Of a stretch of DNA of 64,000 bases, positions 10,209 through 20,945 are shown in pieces. A model generated the notes under the pieces. That model had not been told where the DNA came from, ran no database searches, and saw only the letters and a program-made list of their open reading frames with translations. The stretch is taken from the NCBI GenBank assembly GCA_047967505.1, contig CM106540.1, one strand, 5' to 3'. A program made the position numbers and the translations under genes. The DNA comes from Dipteris shenzhenensis (taxonomy: Eukaryota > Polypodiophyta > Polypodiopsida > Gleicheniales). Every line of letters starts with the position of its first letter. Within the stretch, counting starts at the first letter, position 1.

Positions 10209-11202
10209 CTTTTAGTCGGAAAAGTAATCGAGACCAGAGGCTAGAGGCTAAGTATGGCGACACTCAAAGGCCATAGAGAAAAGGAGATCATGAGGGCGAA
10301 GGGATGTCATAGGGGTGAAAAAGGAATTAGAAGTGGAGGGAAGGAAAAGGGAGACTATGACACAAGGGGAAAGGGAGAGGGGGAAGAGAAGCATGTACAT
10401 GATAGGAGGAGGAATGTTGAGATGTAGACATCAAGGGAAGAGAACCATACTTTATTTGAAAGAAGGGATGAGAGGGGAAATATCAAAATACTAGCTAGGT
10501 GGCTTTACAAGAATGAGCGTGTCTCATCAAGGAATAGCCCCTTCCTTTTATAGCCAAAAGAGGGGGTCTCTCCATATTAATGTATCGTCCCACATGCATG
10601 GTGTGTGTGGAAAAGTCTCCCATGTGGGCTAGGTGGTTACGCACTCTCAATTGTGTGCGACAACCCTTTGCCTCAATTTTCCACATAAACCAAGCCCCAT
10701 ACCTCAAGTCTATGATCCTCCCTTGGTCTCTTTCCAATTTTATAATATGTTCAAACCTCTAGGAGGACAAGTGGAGGGTTGGCACAAGGAATCTTGCCAC
10801 CTCATCCTACTTTCCCCATTATTTAACTTGCTCTCTTGGACCTTCTATACCTCCCCCACATGGGCCTATCCCATATGGAGGGAATAACTCAATATAATAT
10901 CTATCTCCACCTATTTTATATTGCTTCTCCCATGGACTTTGAGCCGTATCTCACTAAATGCAGCCTAGGTGGAGGGGTGGCACATGGAGGAGCCATGCCA
11001 CCTTGCATTTTATAATATTACTATCATGGATTATGTACAACACACCTTATGGGTCCTCTTACATGGAAGGGTGGCACATGGTCATGCCTTGCCACCTCAA
11101 CCTTGGGCCCTATGCACACCATATTTTATTATACTATTGCCACATATACAAACACACATACATATTAATGCCTTTTTTCCTTGGACAATTTTATCCATAA
11201 CA
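10209..11202 (-). repeat. Gypsy-1 5' LTR
   Basis: Full-length partner of 2180-3183. On the minus strand it begins TGTTATGGAT. It carries the element promoter in principle; no TATA box was assigned. Confidence 0.93.
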
Positions 11203-11207
11203 ATGTG
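11203..11207. other. Target-site duplication, right copy (atgtg), Gypsy-1
   Basis: Repeat of 2175-2179, directly after the 5' LTR. Confidence 0.85.
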
Positions 11208-14200
11208 CACAGTACGTGTTCACATTTTGCGGTAGTACTAGTGTGTCTTTCCTACTTTGCCAAAACTTTGTGGAGTCAATAGTTACAAAGCCACTTGCAT
11301 GGCATTTGATTGTTGCATTAAGGCCTCTTTCCACCACGTCCTTAAACCATTTTACATCCAAAACATACACAAAGAAGCGTCGAAAGTCAAGCATAATAAT
11401 ATCTTGGATTATGCCACAATAATCATCCATGGCTCCATTGGCTCCCTCAAAGCTAGCAATGATGCCACAATCTTGTGTGTTTCTCTTATCATCAATCCGT
11501 TGTGTTCGAAAATGCTTGCCCTCACACCATATAGCATTGAACATAGTGCACTACACCAAGAAAAAATCAATTAAATAAGCAATCTAAATTATTGAAAGCT
11601 CCTAACTTATGCATAACATTCTATATACTGACCTTGCTCATGCATCCCCTAGCATACTTCCATTCTTCCATTGTGATATGCATCCCCTCGTCTTTCTCTG
11701 CTTTCTCCATTTCATGAAGTAGCCAATACACATGAATATCCTTCGAAAGTGCTCTTAGATACTGAGGGTATGGCACAGGGATCCGTGGTGTGTACGAAAG
11801 AGGGCCCTTTCTTCTTGTCTTCCTACCTTTGCATCCTCGTATCTTGTCACCCATCTTTTCATCAGATTACTATTAAGCACGCAAAAGAGGTTGATACTAT
11901 TATGCAACTCCGTGTCTATTACTTTGTTGCATCCTTTCCCTTGAGGCACAATAGAGGTCATCCTTAGGTCTTCATCATCTCTCCATAGTCGTGGGAGAGA
12001 GCTATCCACATCAACAAGAAACTCAGAAATATATACAAGTGACTCTTGTACCAACCAACCCTCGGCCATGCTACCTTCTAGTCTTGCATTTTGTCTCACG
12101 AAGCCCTTCAAGGTCTTCATGAAGCGCTCGAGGAAGAACAACCATCGTGCATGTATAGTACCACATATAGCAATCTCATCCACCAAATGCACTATAAGAT
12201 GTAGTTGGCTTGTGAGAATAGAACATGGAAATGTCTCCTCCACTAAACAAACCACCTCCACTGACATAACTGGAGCATTCTCAAGCGTGGTGGGATCTTT
12301 TTCCTTTGAGCTCACATACCTAGAAAGTATAGCATATTAGCAATATGCATTCAAACTTCCATGGAGCATTGATACGCATCATATTTTGTATCATGTAAAG
12401 TACCTCACAAGCTCGCCCATCTTGTACATACAATCTTTCACGTCCTTCGATGCACTACGTGAAATGCTAGTAGGTAGTATGAACTGAACCCACGAGGAGG
12501 TGGTTGATTAGTTGCTTATAATTATTCACTCACAAATTTGAAAGGAAAAAGATATTATGCACATAAAATACTTACTTGGAGCATCTTGTGCCAATCGTGA
12601 GATTTCAAGCCATATAATTGCTCTACACCTGTTTTCTTGCTCTTTGTAAAGGCTCCCTTCAAACACCTCATGCATCCAGTGGGAGTATGAATTGTAGTAA
12701 TAGCACACTTCACTGTCGCCATATCTAGCTTTGATAACATCCACGGTGCACAAGGTATAAAATACACTCATTCGGTCTCTCTTATGGCCAAGCTTCATGC
12801 ATCCTCCCTGTGGTACGTAGATCCTCCCTTATGCCTATGGAACCTCATGTCCCATTCAAATGCTCCCAAATGGTAGATGCCACATTCTTGAAGATATGCA
12901 TGGGATCAAGCAGGTGATTGATCTTGAGGTGGGACCAATATGGTAAACGATAAAAGATGGAGTATCTAAACAAAATAAAGTGTTAGCGGGTAATCTTTAT
13001 TTCTAGCCAATATAGCACACAATAGTTACAAACCCTTACCGGCTCATGCCAAGTGGTGGAGGAGTCATGGAACCATCTCGAATTCTCATCCAATCTCCCA
13101 TAGTGAGTGATTGTGGGAGGACTTCATTCCAAGGGGCAACATATCTAGGATGATTAGGTGGGAGAAATCGATGGTGATTCTCATAGATGACCTTATTCAA
13201 TGCATCTGCCCATGAGGCAACTAGCGAAGGACCACAAACAGGACATGCATGGTAACCCGATGTAGTGAGACCTAAACAATAGATGCAATTAAGAGTTGAA
13301 GGTGGGTTTAGGATGCCACATCCTTTGCCTATTCATAATTAGAAGTGCAATGCTTACTAAACACTCGCCATAGCCTGGGAAGTCATGCATCGTCCACATC
13401 AAGACTACTTTGCAATTGAAGTCTCATGATGAGGGAGGCCTGCTCACATCATGCACCTCGATACCTCTCCAAAGTATCTCTAGCTCATCAATCAAAGGCT
13501 CCAAATAAACATCAGGGTTTTTGACTTTATGTTTCCTTGGAATTAGAAGGGATAGCATAACATGTCCTTTCTTAATAGCCATAGAGGGTGGAAGATTATA
13601 ATTCACCAATATCACTGGCCATACACTGTAAGACGTGCTTTTGAGACCAAATGGGTTCACACCATCCATACCCAATCCAAGTCTCAAGTTCCTAGGTTCT
13701 TCCTTGAAGCTTGGCCATGTGTCTTGAATATGCTTCCACGCAGGAGAGTCCGCGGGAGTTCTCCACTTGCCATCGGTTGATCGATGGGAGGAATGCCATG
13801 ACATGAGCTCTGCAATAGATTTGCATGTGAACATATGTTGGATGTGAGGCATTATGGGAAAATGTCACAGAACCTTACGAGGCACATCCAAAGTTTTGAG
13901 ATCTGCTCTATATCTTGCCTCTCCACAAGTAGGACACTCTCTTGCATCCTTATGTAGTCCACGAAACAAACCACAATCATTGACACATGCATGGATGCAC
14001 TTGTAATCTAATCCTCCAAGAGAGGTCACATGTTGCCTTACCATATCTCTTGAGGTCGGTAATTTATTCTCCCTGGGAAGCATTTTACACAATAGCCTGC
14101 GTGTGAAAACCATAAATGAGAAAAAGCATTCGAGTAATTGACCCACTAGCATAATTCACCATGTTTGCAAAATAGGCTTTAAAGCTTACTTGAGTAATGG

Positions 14201-14826
14201 ATTCAAACTTGCATTGCTCCATCCATAGATGGCTTGCAAGTTTAGTAACTCAAGGGAGGCACGTAGAATAGAGAATGTGCACCCCTCAAACAGTGGAGTC
14301 GATGCTGTAGTAAAAAGATCATCCTACTCCATGCTATCATCCCTCCCTTGATGGACATATAAATCCCGCACCATATCATCAAACACCTCCTCCTCCACGG
14401 CTTCATGAGGTAATGGTGGAGGGCTACTATCACCATCACTCCATGCATTCGTAACGTTCCCTCCTGAAGATCCCACCTCATATCGTCGATGCTTTGCCTC
14501 CTCACAGCGAGCATAGGGCAACATATGCGGGTGTGGCACTACATCCTGTATCAAATTAAAACGGGATCATAACTCAAACATATGAACATCCATAGGTATC
14601 TCAATCAACCTCTCAATCAACCTTAACTTACAAACCCTTACCCTGTGTAGGTTGCATCCCATTCTCCATACTTTGAGATGTGATTGAGTGTAATCCTGCA
14701 TGCACGATACATGTTTCCTTGACATCGATCACACATACATTTGATTTCTTGCTCCAACCACATTTCGCGATGGTGGATATAGAGGGTTTCATCCTCACTA
14801 GAGCTACTTGTTGAAGATGAAGGCAT
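11208..14826 (-). pseudogene. CACTA-A tnp2 transposase, main exons
   Basis: The spliced minus-strand gene starts at MPSSSTSSSSEDETLYIHH (14826). Recognisable parts in order: the transposase-associated zinc-type region (IKCMCDRCQGN, about 14760); an acidic region then LELLNLQAIYGWSN (about 14240); CIHACVNDCGLFRG with CPTCGEARY (about 13920-13990); the tnp2 core (RLGLGMDGVNPFGLKSTSYS, NLPPSMAIKKGHVMLSLLIP, about 13424-13700); LPYWSHLKINHLLDPMHIFK (about 12880-12960); DUF4218 (LTSQLHLIVHLVDEI, RWLFFLERFMKTLKGFVR, about 12080-12230); DUF4216 (DDYCGIIQDIIMLDFRRFFV, 11208-11544). Stops in the central part and the gypsy insertion show it is dead. The protein family cuts CACTA transposons at their ends. 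Confidence 0.88.
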
Positions 14827-14879
14827 CCTACAAACAAACAACCCAAAAAAATTTGCTCTTCTTCAAATGTTTGATTTTA

Positions 14880-15060
14880 AACTCTGTGGCGCGTCTAAAA
14901 GCGTGTCTGTTTATTCTGTGGTGCACGTCTAAAAGCACATCTAAAAGTGCGTTTAAAACCGCATCTACTCTGTGTCTTTACATGTGCAAATAGATGTGCT
15001 TTTAGACGTGCCTATAGATGTGGCTTTTAAACCTGCTTTTAGTGCACTCGCTTCGCTTTT
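14880..15060. promoter_or_regulatory. GCGTCTAAA motif cluster at the divergent promoter (tnp2 side)
   Basis: Copies of gcgtctaaaagcgtgtct, gcacgtctaaaagc and tagacgtgcctatag lie between the start of the minus-strand transposase and the plus-strand TnpA-like gene. The motif is the same as at both ends of CACTA-A. An autoregulatory binding site is inferred by analogy with En/Spm TnpA. Confidence 0.55.
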
Positions 15061-15119
15061 CTTGACATTACTTATACTTCATGCGGCTTGCTTGCTTCCT
15101 TATTAGCAGATCCATAGTT

Positions 15120-15205
15120 TCAACACTTAAGAGGAAGGCACCCACACTTACTTCCAAGATTACACTTAAGAGAAAGGCACCCACACTTACTTCCAAGCTT
15201 AAAGG
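15120..15205 (+). repeat. Short tandem duplication in the TnpA-like leader
   Basis: acacttaagag followed by aaggcacccacacttacttc is repeated twice (unit about 39 bp). The region lies upstream of the coding exon and a likely splice donor (ccaaggtaag, about 15275). Confidence 0.7.
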
Positions 15206-15419
15206 AGAGGAGGGCGAACAAGGAGGAGAAGCAACTTTGAAAAAGGAGAAGAACCTTCCATACCTCTATCCAAGGTAAGTCTTTTTGCAGTTGATCTTTT
15301 TTGGAAGTTTGCTCTCTTTGGATTTGTACTTTCTCATATCCAAAAAATGCATGATCTGGGTATCAGTGTCACGTTTGTGTGACGGGCGCAATGTCCTTTT
15401 CTACTTTTTAGAAAAGTTC

Positions 15420-15600
15420 TATTGGAGCGCGTCTATAGGCGCATCCCAGAGCACGTCTAAAACCGTGTCTATAGGCATGTCTAAACATGCATTTAGTCTG
15501 TTTGTAGACACAGACAACCATGTCTATAGACATGCCGTTATACGCAAAAATAGATGCACTAATCAGACGCATCTATAGACATGCTCCGACAGTAGTTTTT
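15420..15600. promoter_or_regulatory. GCGTCTATA motif cluster just upstream of the TnpA-like coding exon
   Basis: Dense copies of gcgtctataggc, acgtctaaaaccgtgtct and catctatagac. They lie in a probable 5' intron that ends with a pyrimidine tract and ag at 15650. Confidence 0.6.
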
Positions 15601-15656
15601 TACCCTTTCTTCTCAGCTCATTAGTAATAGATTTTTTTTCTTTTTTCTAGTTCATC

Positions 15657-17073
15657 ATGTGGTTAGAAAGTGCTTCCAACTCACCTGATCCCCGGGAGTC
15701 TATTTTTAAGGACTTATATAACCTTTTAGGGAACTCTCCTAGTCTTACGGAGTTATACGAGTATATGACGGGTACTCTAAACACCCCCCAGGAGTCAGCA
15801 CTACAGACTACAAACCACCCCACACTAGCTGAGATCACCCAAGCGGAGTCAGCATAGCCCAGCTGGCTACACAGTTGAGGCCCATCTCCCATGTTGTCTT
15901 ATGCCCCTTCCCCCATGCCGTTAGGAGGTCCTTCTATCTCGTAGAGCCATCAACATACTCTTGTGCAGTCGAGACTCAGTTCTCCAGCTATGACTGGTTA
16001 GCGTAGTCTTGTGCAGTCTCCAGCTATGAGTGGCTAGTGTACGAGCTCAACACGACACGGTAGCAAGCATAGTAGCAGGGAGAGCGGTGGGGGATGCATG
16101 GCACAGTGCTTTGGGAGGGGTGGCAGTGGGGACGATGATGATTCAGATGTTTTAGATGTGCCTCCGAATGATGGTACGATGTTCTATGTCATCACTCAGA
16201 TAGGAGGCATCTTGATGGATGCGCGGGGGAAGGACATCATGGCCTTCATGCACTCTGTAATTGCTAACAATTACAGAGATTGCTTTATCCACTTCAAAGA
16301 CCAGCCAAAGAGGTTGGCTAATGAGACCCTCGCTACTGTTCACTCTAGGTATCCTAACCCCCCCAATCGCCAGTTCACAGATAAATGGGCCAAGTCAAAG
16401 ATTGTTACGATACTTGGCAATAAAAGATCTTCGCTTAAGAGGTAGGCACTAGCGGAGCTTGCCAGGCTTGAGGGAGGTCAACCACCAAGGGGCCCGCCCC
16501 ACACCGCTCACAAGCATGAGTGGAAGAAAGCAATGAAGTTAGTGAGGGAGGACCCCAGTCTGCAGCACATGGAGGCATGAAGGATCCAGATGGAGGAATA
16601 TGGAAGCGCGCATTTTGGAGCAGGGGTTGTTGAATCATGGGAGGCCCAATTTGTAAGTATCGATCTCAAATTATATTGCTTATGTAGTTTATTAGGAGGT
16701 TGTTTCTTTGTACTAATCCCTCTACAAATTGTGTTGTCTTGCAGCTTGAGATCATGGGCAGCAGATACCCTACTCCTGTGGAGATAGCCTACCACCGCCA
16801 CCATCGCAAAAGAGATACATGGAGGCACTTCTATGATGATGGCTTGATTACTGAGGAGCAGTATATCCGAGCTACTGGAGCGGCCCTCGAGGTATTTGAA
16901 AGTAATTAAATAATGCCAATATTATAAGTAAAGATTTGATTTTTCATAGATTGATGTATGTTGTCCCTTGTTTACAGGACCGTGCACAAGACGACCAGGA
17001 AGACGAGGAAGGAGGCGCAGAAGGGAGCACAGAAGGGAGCGTGGAAGGGAGCGTGGAAGGGAGCAAGGATTAG
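15657..17073 (+). pseudogene. CACTA-A TnpA-like gene (Transposase_24 / Ptta-En-Spm type)
   Basis: Three coding exons: 15657-16652, 16745-16891 and 16978-17073, with good gtaagt/gcag and gtattt/acag junctions. Exon 1 has a Ser/Pro-rich N-terminus, an acidic patch (GDDDDSDVLDVPPNDG), a conserved middle (MDARGKDIMAFMHSVIANNY) and SAHFGAGVVESWEAQF. Exon 2 has MGSRYPTPVEIAYHRHHRKR, which fits the Transposase_24 pattern (R-x-P-T-x-x-E, then H-x-x-K/R-D). The last exon encodes acidic residues and Glu-Gly-Ser repeats. Several in-frame stops in exon 1 (for example near 15855, 16442 and 16577) make this copy a pseudogene. TnpA-type proteins bind subterminal repeats of their element. Confidence 0.7.
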
Positions 17074-17394
17074 TCGTAGAAGTAGTGCTAGCTACTCTTT
17101 TTTGTACTTAAAGCCACTAGCTTGGCTTCATGCCTCTTGTATATACACTCCTCTTATTTTTTGTACTTGAAGCCACATGACGTGGCTTAGCTTCGTGCTA
17201 TATGTACATACAAGCACTTTTTGAGCTTTCAATTTTATTACATTTTGGACCTGTAATGTTTTATTTGGAATTGTAATTAAAATGCAGTTGGCTGTAAGAA
17301 TTGAATTACACAATGTGGAAATGGGATTCTTGTAACTATATAGCATACACAACATACACAGCATTCTGTAAATAAAAAATATATATATAAAGTG
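17074..17394 (+). other. 3' flank of the TnpA-like gene
   Basis: AT-rich, with repeated phrases such as ttgtacttgaagccac and atgtacatac, which look like untranslated tail and polyadenylation region. No gene is seen. Confidence 0.4.
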
Positions 17395-17655
17395 TGTCTA
17401 TCAGTGTGTCTATAAGCACGTCTATATATGCGTCTGTCTGTCGACAAGCGTCTATTTTTGCGTCTACAAATGTGTTTATAAGAGCATCTATATAAGCGTT
17501 TATATGCGTGTCTATATGCACGTGTGTGTCCTATATAGACGCACTGTTAGATGTGGGTCTCTAGACACGAAAATAGATGCACAAACAGATGCACTCGTAA
17601 GTTTTTTATTTAGTTCAATAAACACGTTTGTACAGTGCGTCTATAGGTGCTTTGT
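17395..17655. repeat. Subterminal motif cluster, right end of CACTA-A
   Basis: Repeated gtgtctat, gcgtctata and tagacgcac motifs end in gcgtctataggtgctttgt, the inverted match of 1195-1215. Confidence 0.7.
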
Positions 17656-17656
17656 C

Positions 17657-20110
17657 TTATTGTGTTTCAATCCCTTTTCCTTGGGGAACCTCATGAACGA
17701 TGCGATCATCATCCTCGTTATGCCAAGCTTGTGGCATATCGGGATCCGTGGATGCAAGAAACTCCGTGATATATACTAATGACTCTTGCATAAGCCATCT
17801 CTCTGCCATGCTTGCTTTTGTTCTTGCTCTTTGTCTTACAAATCCCTTCAAAGTTTTCATAAACCGCTCGAGGAAAAACATCCACTGACTATGAACGGTA
17901 GCTACAATGGCCACCTCATCAACTATGTGCACAAGCAAGTGCACTTGAGTTGTCATAATGCTCAAGGGAAAGTGCTTCTCAAGCAAGCATACAGCTTTGA
18001 TGGATTCCACCCTAGCTTTCTTGATGCATGTAATGACACAACCACGTACCTGTGCACTCTCCATATCTTGTGTAGTCATGTATGGTCCACATCAAGATAC
18101 CCCTGACCAAAATATCATTGGTATGTCTAGGAGCTCTAGATATATCAAAGACCCGCACTCCTCTCCATAAGATCTATAACTCCTCTATCAAAGGTGTCAT
18201 GTACACGTCCATATTTTTGGCCTTGTACTTCCGTGGCACAAGTAGTGCAAGCATGAGATGTCCCTTCTTTATTGTTAGCCATGGTGGGATACTGTTATTC
18301 ACCAAGACTATGGCCATGTTGGCCAAGATGTCGAGCATAACCCAAAAGGATTCATGCCGTCCATGGTGAGCCCAAGATGTAAGTTGTGGGGCTCCCTTGC
18401 AAAGTCCAACCACTAATTGTCTATGTGCTTCCAAGCTACACAATTTGTGGGAATCCTCAATGTGTCATCAGTGGACTAATGAGATGCATGCCAAGTCTTC
18501 AACTCCACTATGGATTTGCATCGGAACATGTGCTGTATTGTTGCAATGATGGGAAAGTGTCTCAGGACCTTTACCGGTATTTGCTCACCCTACAAGTCAT
18601 CTCTATATCATTGTTCCCCACACTTCAGACAACTAGCCAAATCTCCATGCTCACGATGAAAGAGAATACAATCATTACGACAAGAATGGATGGTATCATA
18701 ATCCATACCCATCATTGTTAGCATCTTCTTCACTTCATCTCTTGATACGGGTGTGGTATTTGGTGCAGGAAACATCTTTTAGAGCAACCTATCACAATTC
18801 AAACATACATAGGCTTTGAATAATGATGATTCCCCTTTTCTTTCTTTTTTCAGTGCACTAATCCTACAGCTTAGAATACCTGTAAGACATTGGGCAAGCT
18901 TAGAATCCTACAGCTTGACATTGAGCAAACATTTACAGACTCCTACATTCTTTGAATTAGAGTGACAGAAGTCTGTATCTATTTGCTATGTGGGGAGAAA
19001 GAGAGAAGGAAAGAGAGGAGAAAAGGGAGTAGAAAAAAGATAGAAAAAGAGAGGAAACAAGAGAGGAGATAAGAGAGAACAAGAGAGGAAGGAAGAGGAG
19101 AAAAGAGAGGAAAAGAGAGGAAAAGAGAGAAAAGGATAGGAGATAAGAGAGAAAAAGAGATGAAAAGAGAGGATAAAAGCGAGAAGGATAAAAGAGAGAA
19201 TAATGATGATTCGGGAAACAAACAATATCCAAATAATGAGTCAAATTAATGCAGAAGCTAACCTCATTAAGGCCGAGACACTTGTATCCGACCACCCATA
19301 CTTTGCTTGCAGATTCAAGATTAAGAGACAAGCCCATAGTTTAGACATCCTAGCACCCTCATACAACTGTGTTGATTGCAACTCTTGCATCTTGACCTCA
19401 GACTCTAACATCATGTGTACATGTGATGTAGTGCCCCTAAAAATAGAATCCATCATGTCCACCATACCCTCGTCATCATCTGGCACATCTGGGAAACTAT
19501 AGTCTTGCTCAAAGTGTGAAGGTATATGCGCACCCTCACTACCCTCATCCTGTTTCAAGATTTCAAGTAAATATAAGATCTTGTCTCAAGGTTTCGACGT
19601 GTCATAATGGTATCCAATATTAATCACGAACTCAAATAGCATTGACTTACCAATGATCCAATACCACATGCAACTCCAACGGTTGGTACTAGTTCGGGCT
19701 CCTCCCCATACATCCGTAAGTGGCGCATGACATTACCAGAAGTGCCAAGTGTTGAAGACATAGCCTCCACCCACATGGAAACTTACCATGGTATAAGATA
19801 AATACACCTCTGGTAAGAGGGAGTTACTAAAACAAAGTAGTGGGATCATTTTGTAACTGTAGGAACAGTTGTAACTATCCATCACAGCACTCAGCCTGAT
19901 CCACCACATATACGATGTTGATGTTGTACTTCTCGCTTGCAATGAGTGCAATGACAATACAACCTCTCTGTAAGCCACTCTGCACTCCCAGGCACTGGCA
20001 GATCATCTGACAAGCTTCCACTTGTCTCTTCCATCTGCACATTTCCAAAATCACAACATGAATTACAAGGAAATCTATTAAGATCCCAAAACTAGCCACC
20101 CATGAGCTAC
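17657..20110 (-). pseudogene. CACTA-B tnp2 transposase, N-terminal two thirds
   Basis: On the minus strand: GLLILNLQAKYGWSDTS with an acidic N-terminal region (19241-19558), CRNDCILFHREHGDLASC (about 18640-18700), tnp2 core fragments (SIPPWLTIKKGHLMLALLVP, then DVYMTPLIEEL, 18174-18300), and DUF4218 (QVHLLVHIVDEVAIVATVHS, MFFLERFMKTLKGFVRQ, 17657-18079). The core and DUF4218 are joined with an internal deletion. The end VPQGKG at 17657 is continued by 1194-1066. No recognised coding sequence lies in 19560-20110 apart from short open frames. It is related to but clearly distinct from CACTA-A. Confidence 0.78.
18960..19200. repeat. Purine-rich GAGA/GGAGAA tract
   Basis: Almost pure A/G on the plus strand (gagagaaagagaggag-type units) for about 240 bases, inside CACTA-B. 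Open frames on the other strand are low-complexity artefacts. Confidence 0.9.
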
Positions 20111-20139
20111 TTTTTTCTCTTTTAATAGAAAGTGCCCTG

Positions 20140-20290
20140 AATCGCCGTCGCTATATAGTGACTTTTTGCCCTATTTCGTCGCTATATAGCGATGCTTTGC
20201 CCTATTCCATTGCTATATAGCGATGTTTTTTGAATATAAACATTGCTATATAGCGACTGACCAATGTCGCTTTATAGCGACGCTGGGGCC
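20140..20290. repeat. Palindromic subterminal repeats, left (GTCGCTATATAGCGAC type)
   Basis: Five to six copies of gtcgctatatagcgac or one-to-three-mismatch variants within 150 bases, spaced about 25-30 bases apart. The same palindrome occurs at 33046-33140. Confidence 0.85.
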
Positions 20291-20299
20291 TTACACCTG

Positions 20300-20945
20300 A
20301 AACCCACGACGCGATGCCATTTTTAGCTCACAACTCTATTACGGAAAAAGCTCCTCCCATCTTATATTCGACGACCTCTCTTTCCTCCTCTCTATTCTCC
20401 ACTCCTCACTCTTATCTAGCCCCTCTCCCAACACTTGTGCTCCCTCTCCACCCTTCTCCCTCTCTGCTTATGTAAGAGGAAGTTTTTTAAGAAGGTGAGT
20501 CTCTTTAAGCAATGTAGGTTCTTTTTTTGTGAGATTTTATTTTGTAAGTATTAAAGCATGTTTCTCCTTGTATTGCTAAGGCTATGTGCTAATTTTCATG
20601 CTTGATTTTCATAGGTTAAGTACAAAAAACGAGATTTGGTCAAAGAAGAAAGACTCACCTCTTCTCTTTTTGGTATTTCTCTTCCTCCTCTTTCTCCTTG
20701 TTTGTAGGCTTATGCTCTCCTTGTTTGTAGGCTTATGCTTGTCTCCTCAATCCAATCCTTTTGATAAGTTGCTTCTCTAAACTCCTCCTTCCTCTAACTA
20801 GTTATCTAAAAAATGGTATGTTTCCTCTCTTTTGTAGGGCCAGTCCACAAAACACTGAGCGGGACTTTTCCAGGTAAGAAAGTGCTTCCTCTTTTTTCCT
20901 TTTGTTATTTTTATTACTTGTATTGGCTTACAGCTAGCACTTTAA
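20300..20945 (+). other. Probable leader of the CACTA-C TnpA-like gene
   Basis: Pyrimidine-rich sequence with several good splice-site strings (aaggtgagt near 20490, ccaggtaagaa near 20870). No coding exon was recognised. Confidence 0.35.

Larger units (their letters stand above)
2180..11202 (-). mobile_element. Gypsy-1: full-length Ty3/gypsy LTR retrotransposon, minus strand
   Basis: Two LTRs of about 1 kb (2180-3183 and 10209-11202) flank a 7-kb interior. In element order on the minus strand the interior contains: 5' LTR, primer site, leader with tandem repeats, a decayed ORF with archaeal-type RNase H, gag, CCHC knuckle, protease, reverse transcriptase, RNase H, integrase, polypurine tract, 3' LTR. 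The PR-RT-RH-IN order is that of Ty3/gypsy. No chromodomain is seen after the integrase. By eye the LTRs differ at roughly 20 positions plus a 10-base indel, so the insertion is moderately old. The reading frames carry several stops. It interrupts the CACTA-A transposase gene. Confidence 0.93.
1195..17655 (-). mobile_element. CACTA-A: CACTA-like DNA transposon with two divergent genes, split by Gypsy-1
   Basis: The limits come from a candidate terminal inverted repeat. The left end at 1195-1215 reads acaaagcaactatagatgc; the right end at 17637-17655 is its near-perfect reverse complement (gcgtctataggtgctttgt). Both ends are followed inward by clusters of a short GCGTCTATA-type motif. Inside lie a tnp2 transposase gene on the minus strand (14826 down to about 1720) and a TnpA-like gene on the plus strand (15657-17073), divergently arranged. 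A 9-kb gypsy element (2180-11202) sits within the transposase gene. The termini do not start with the canonical CACTA and I see no clean 3-bp target duplication, so the exact ends are inferred. Confidence 0.6.

Noticed and set aside
11544-11565. cactacaccaagaaaaaatc as a CACTA terminal inverted repeat
   Set aside because: On the minus strand it is a pyrimidine tract and ag of an intron just before the DUF4216 exon, and the same arrangement recurs at 33571; no element ends there.
18957-19337. Overlapping Ser/Leu/Phe-rich minus-strand open frames
   Set aside because: They are translations of the purine-rich GAGA tract inside CACTA-B.
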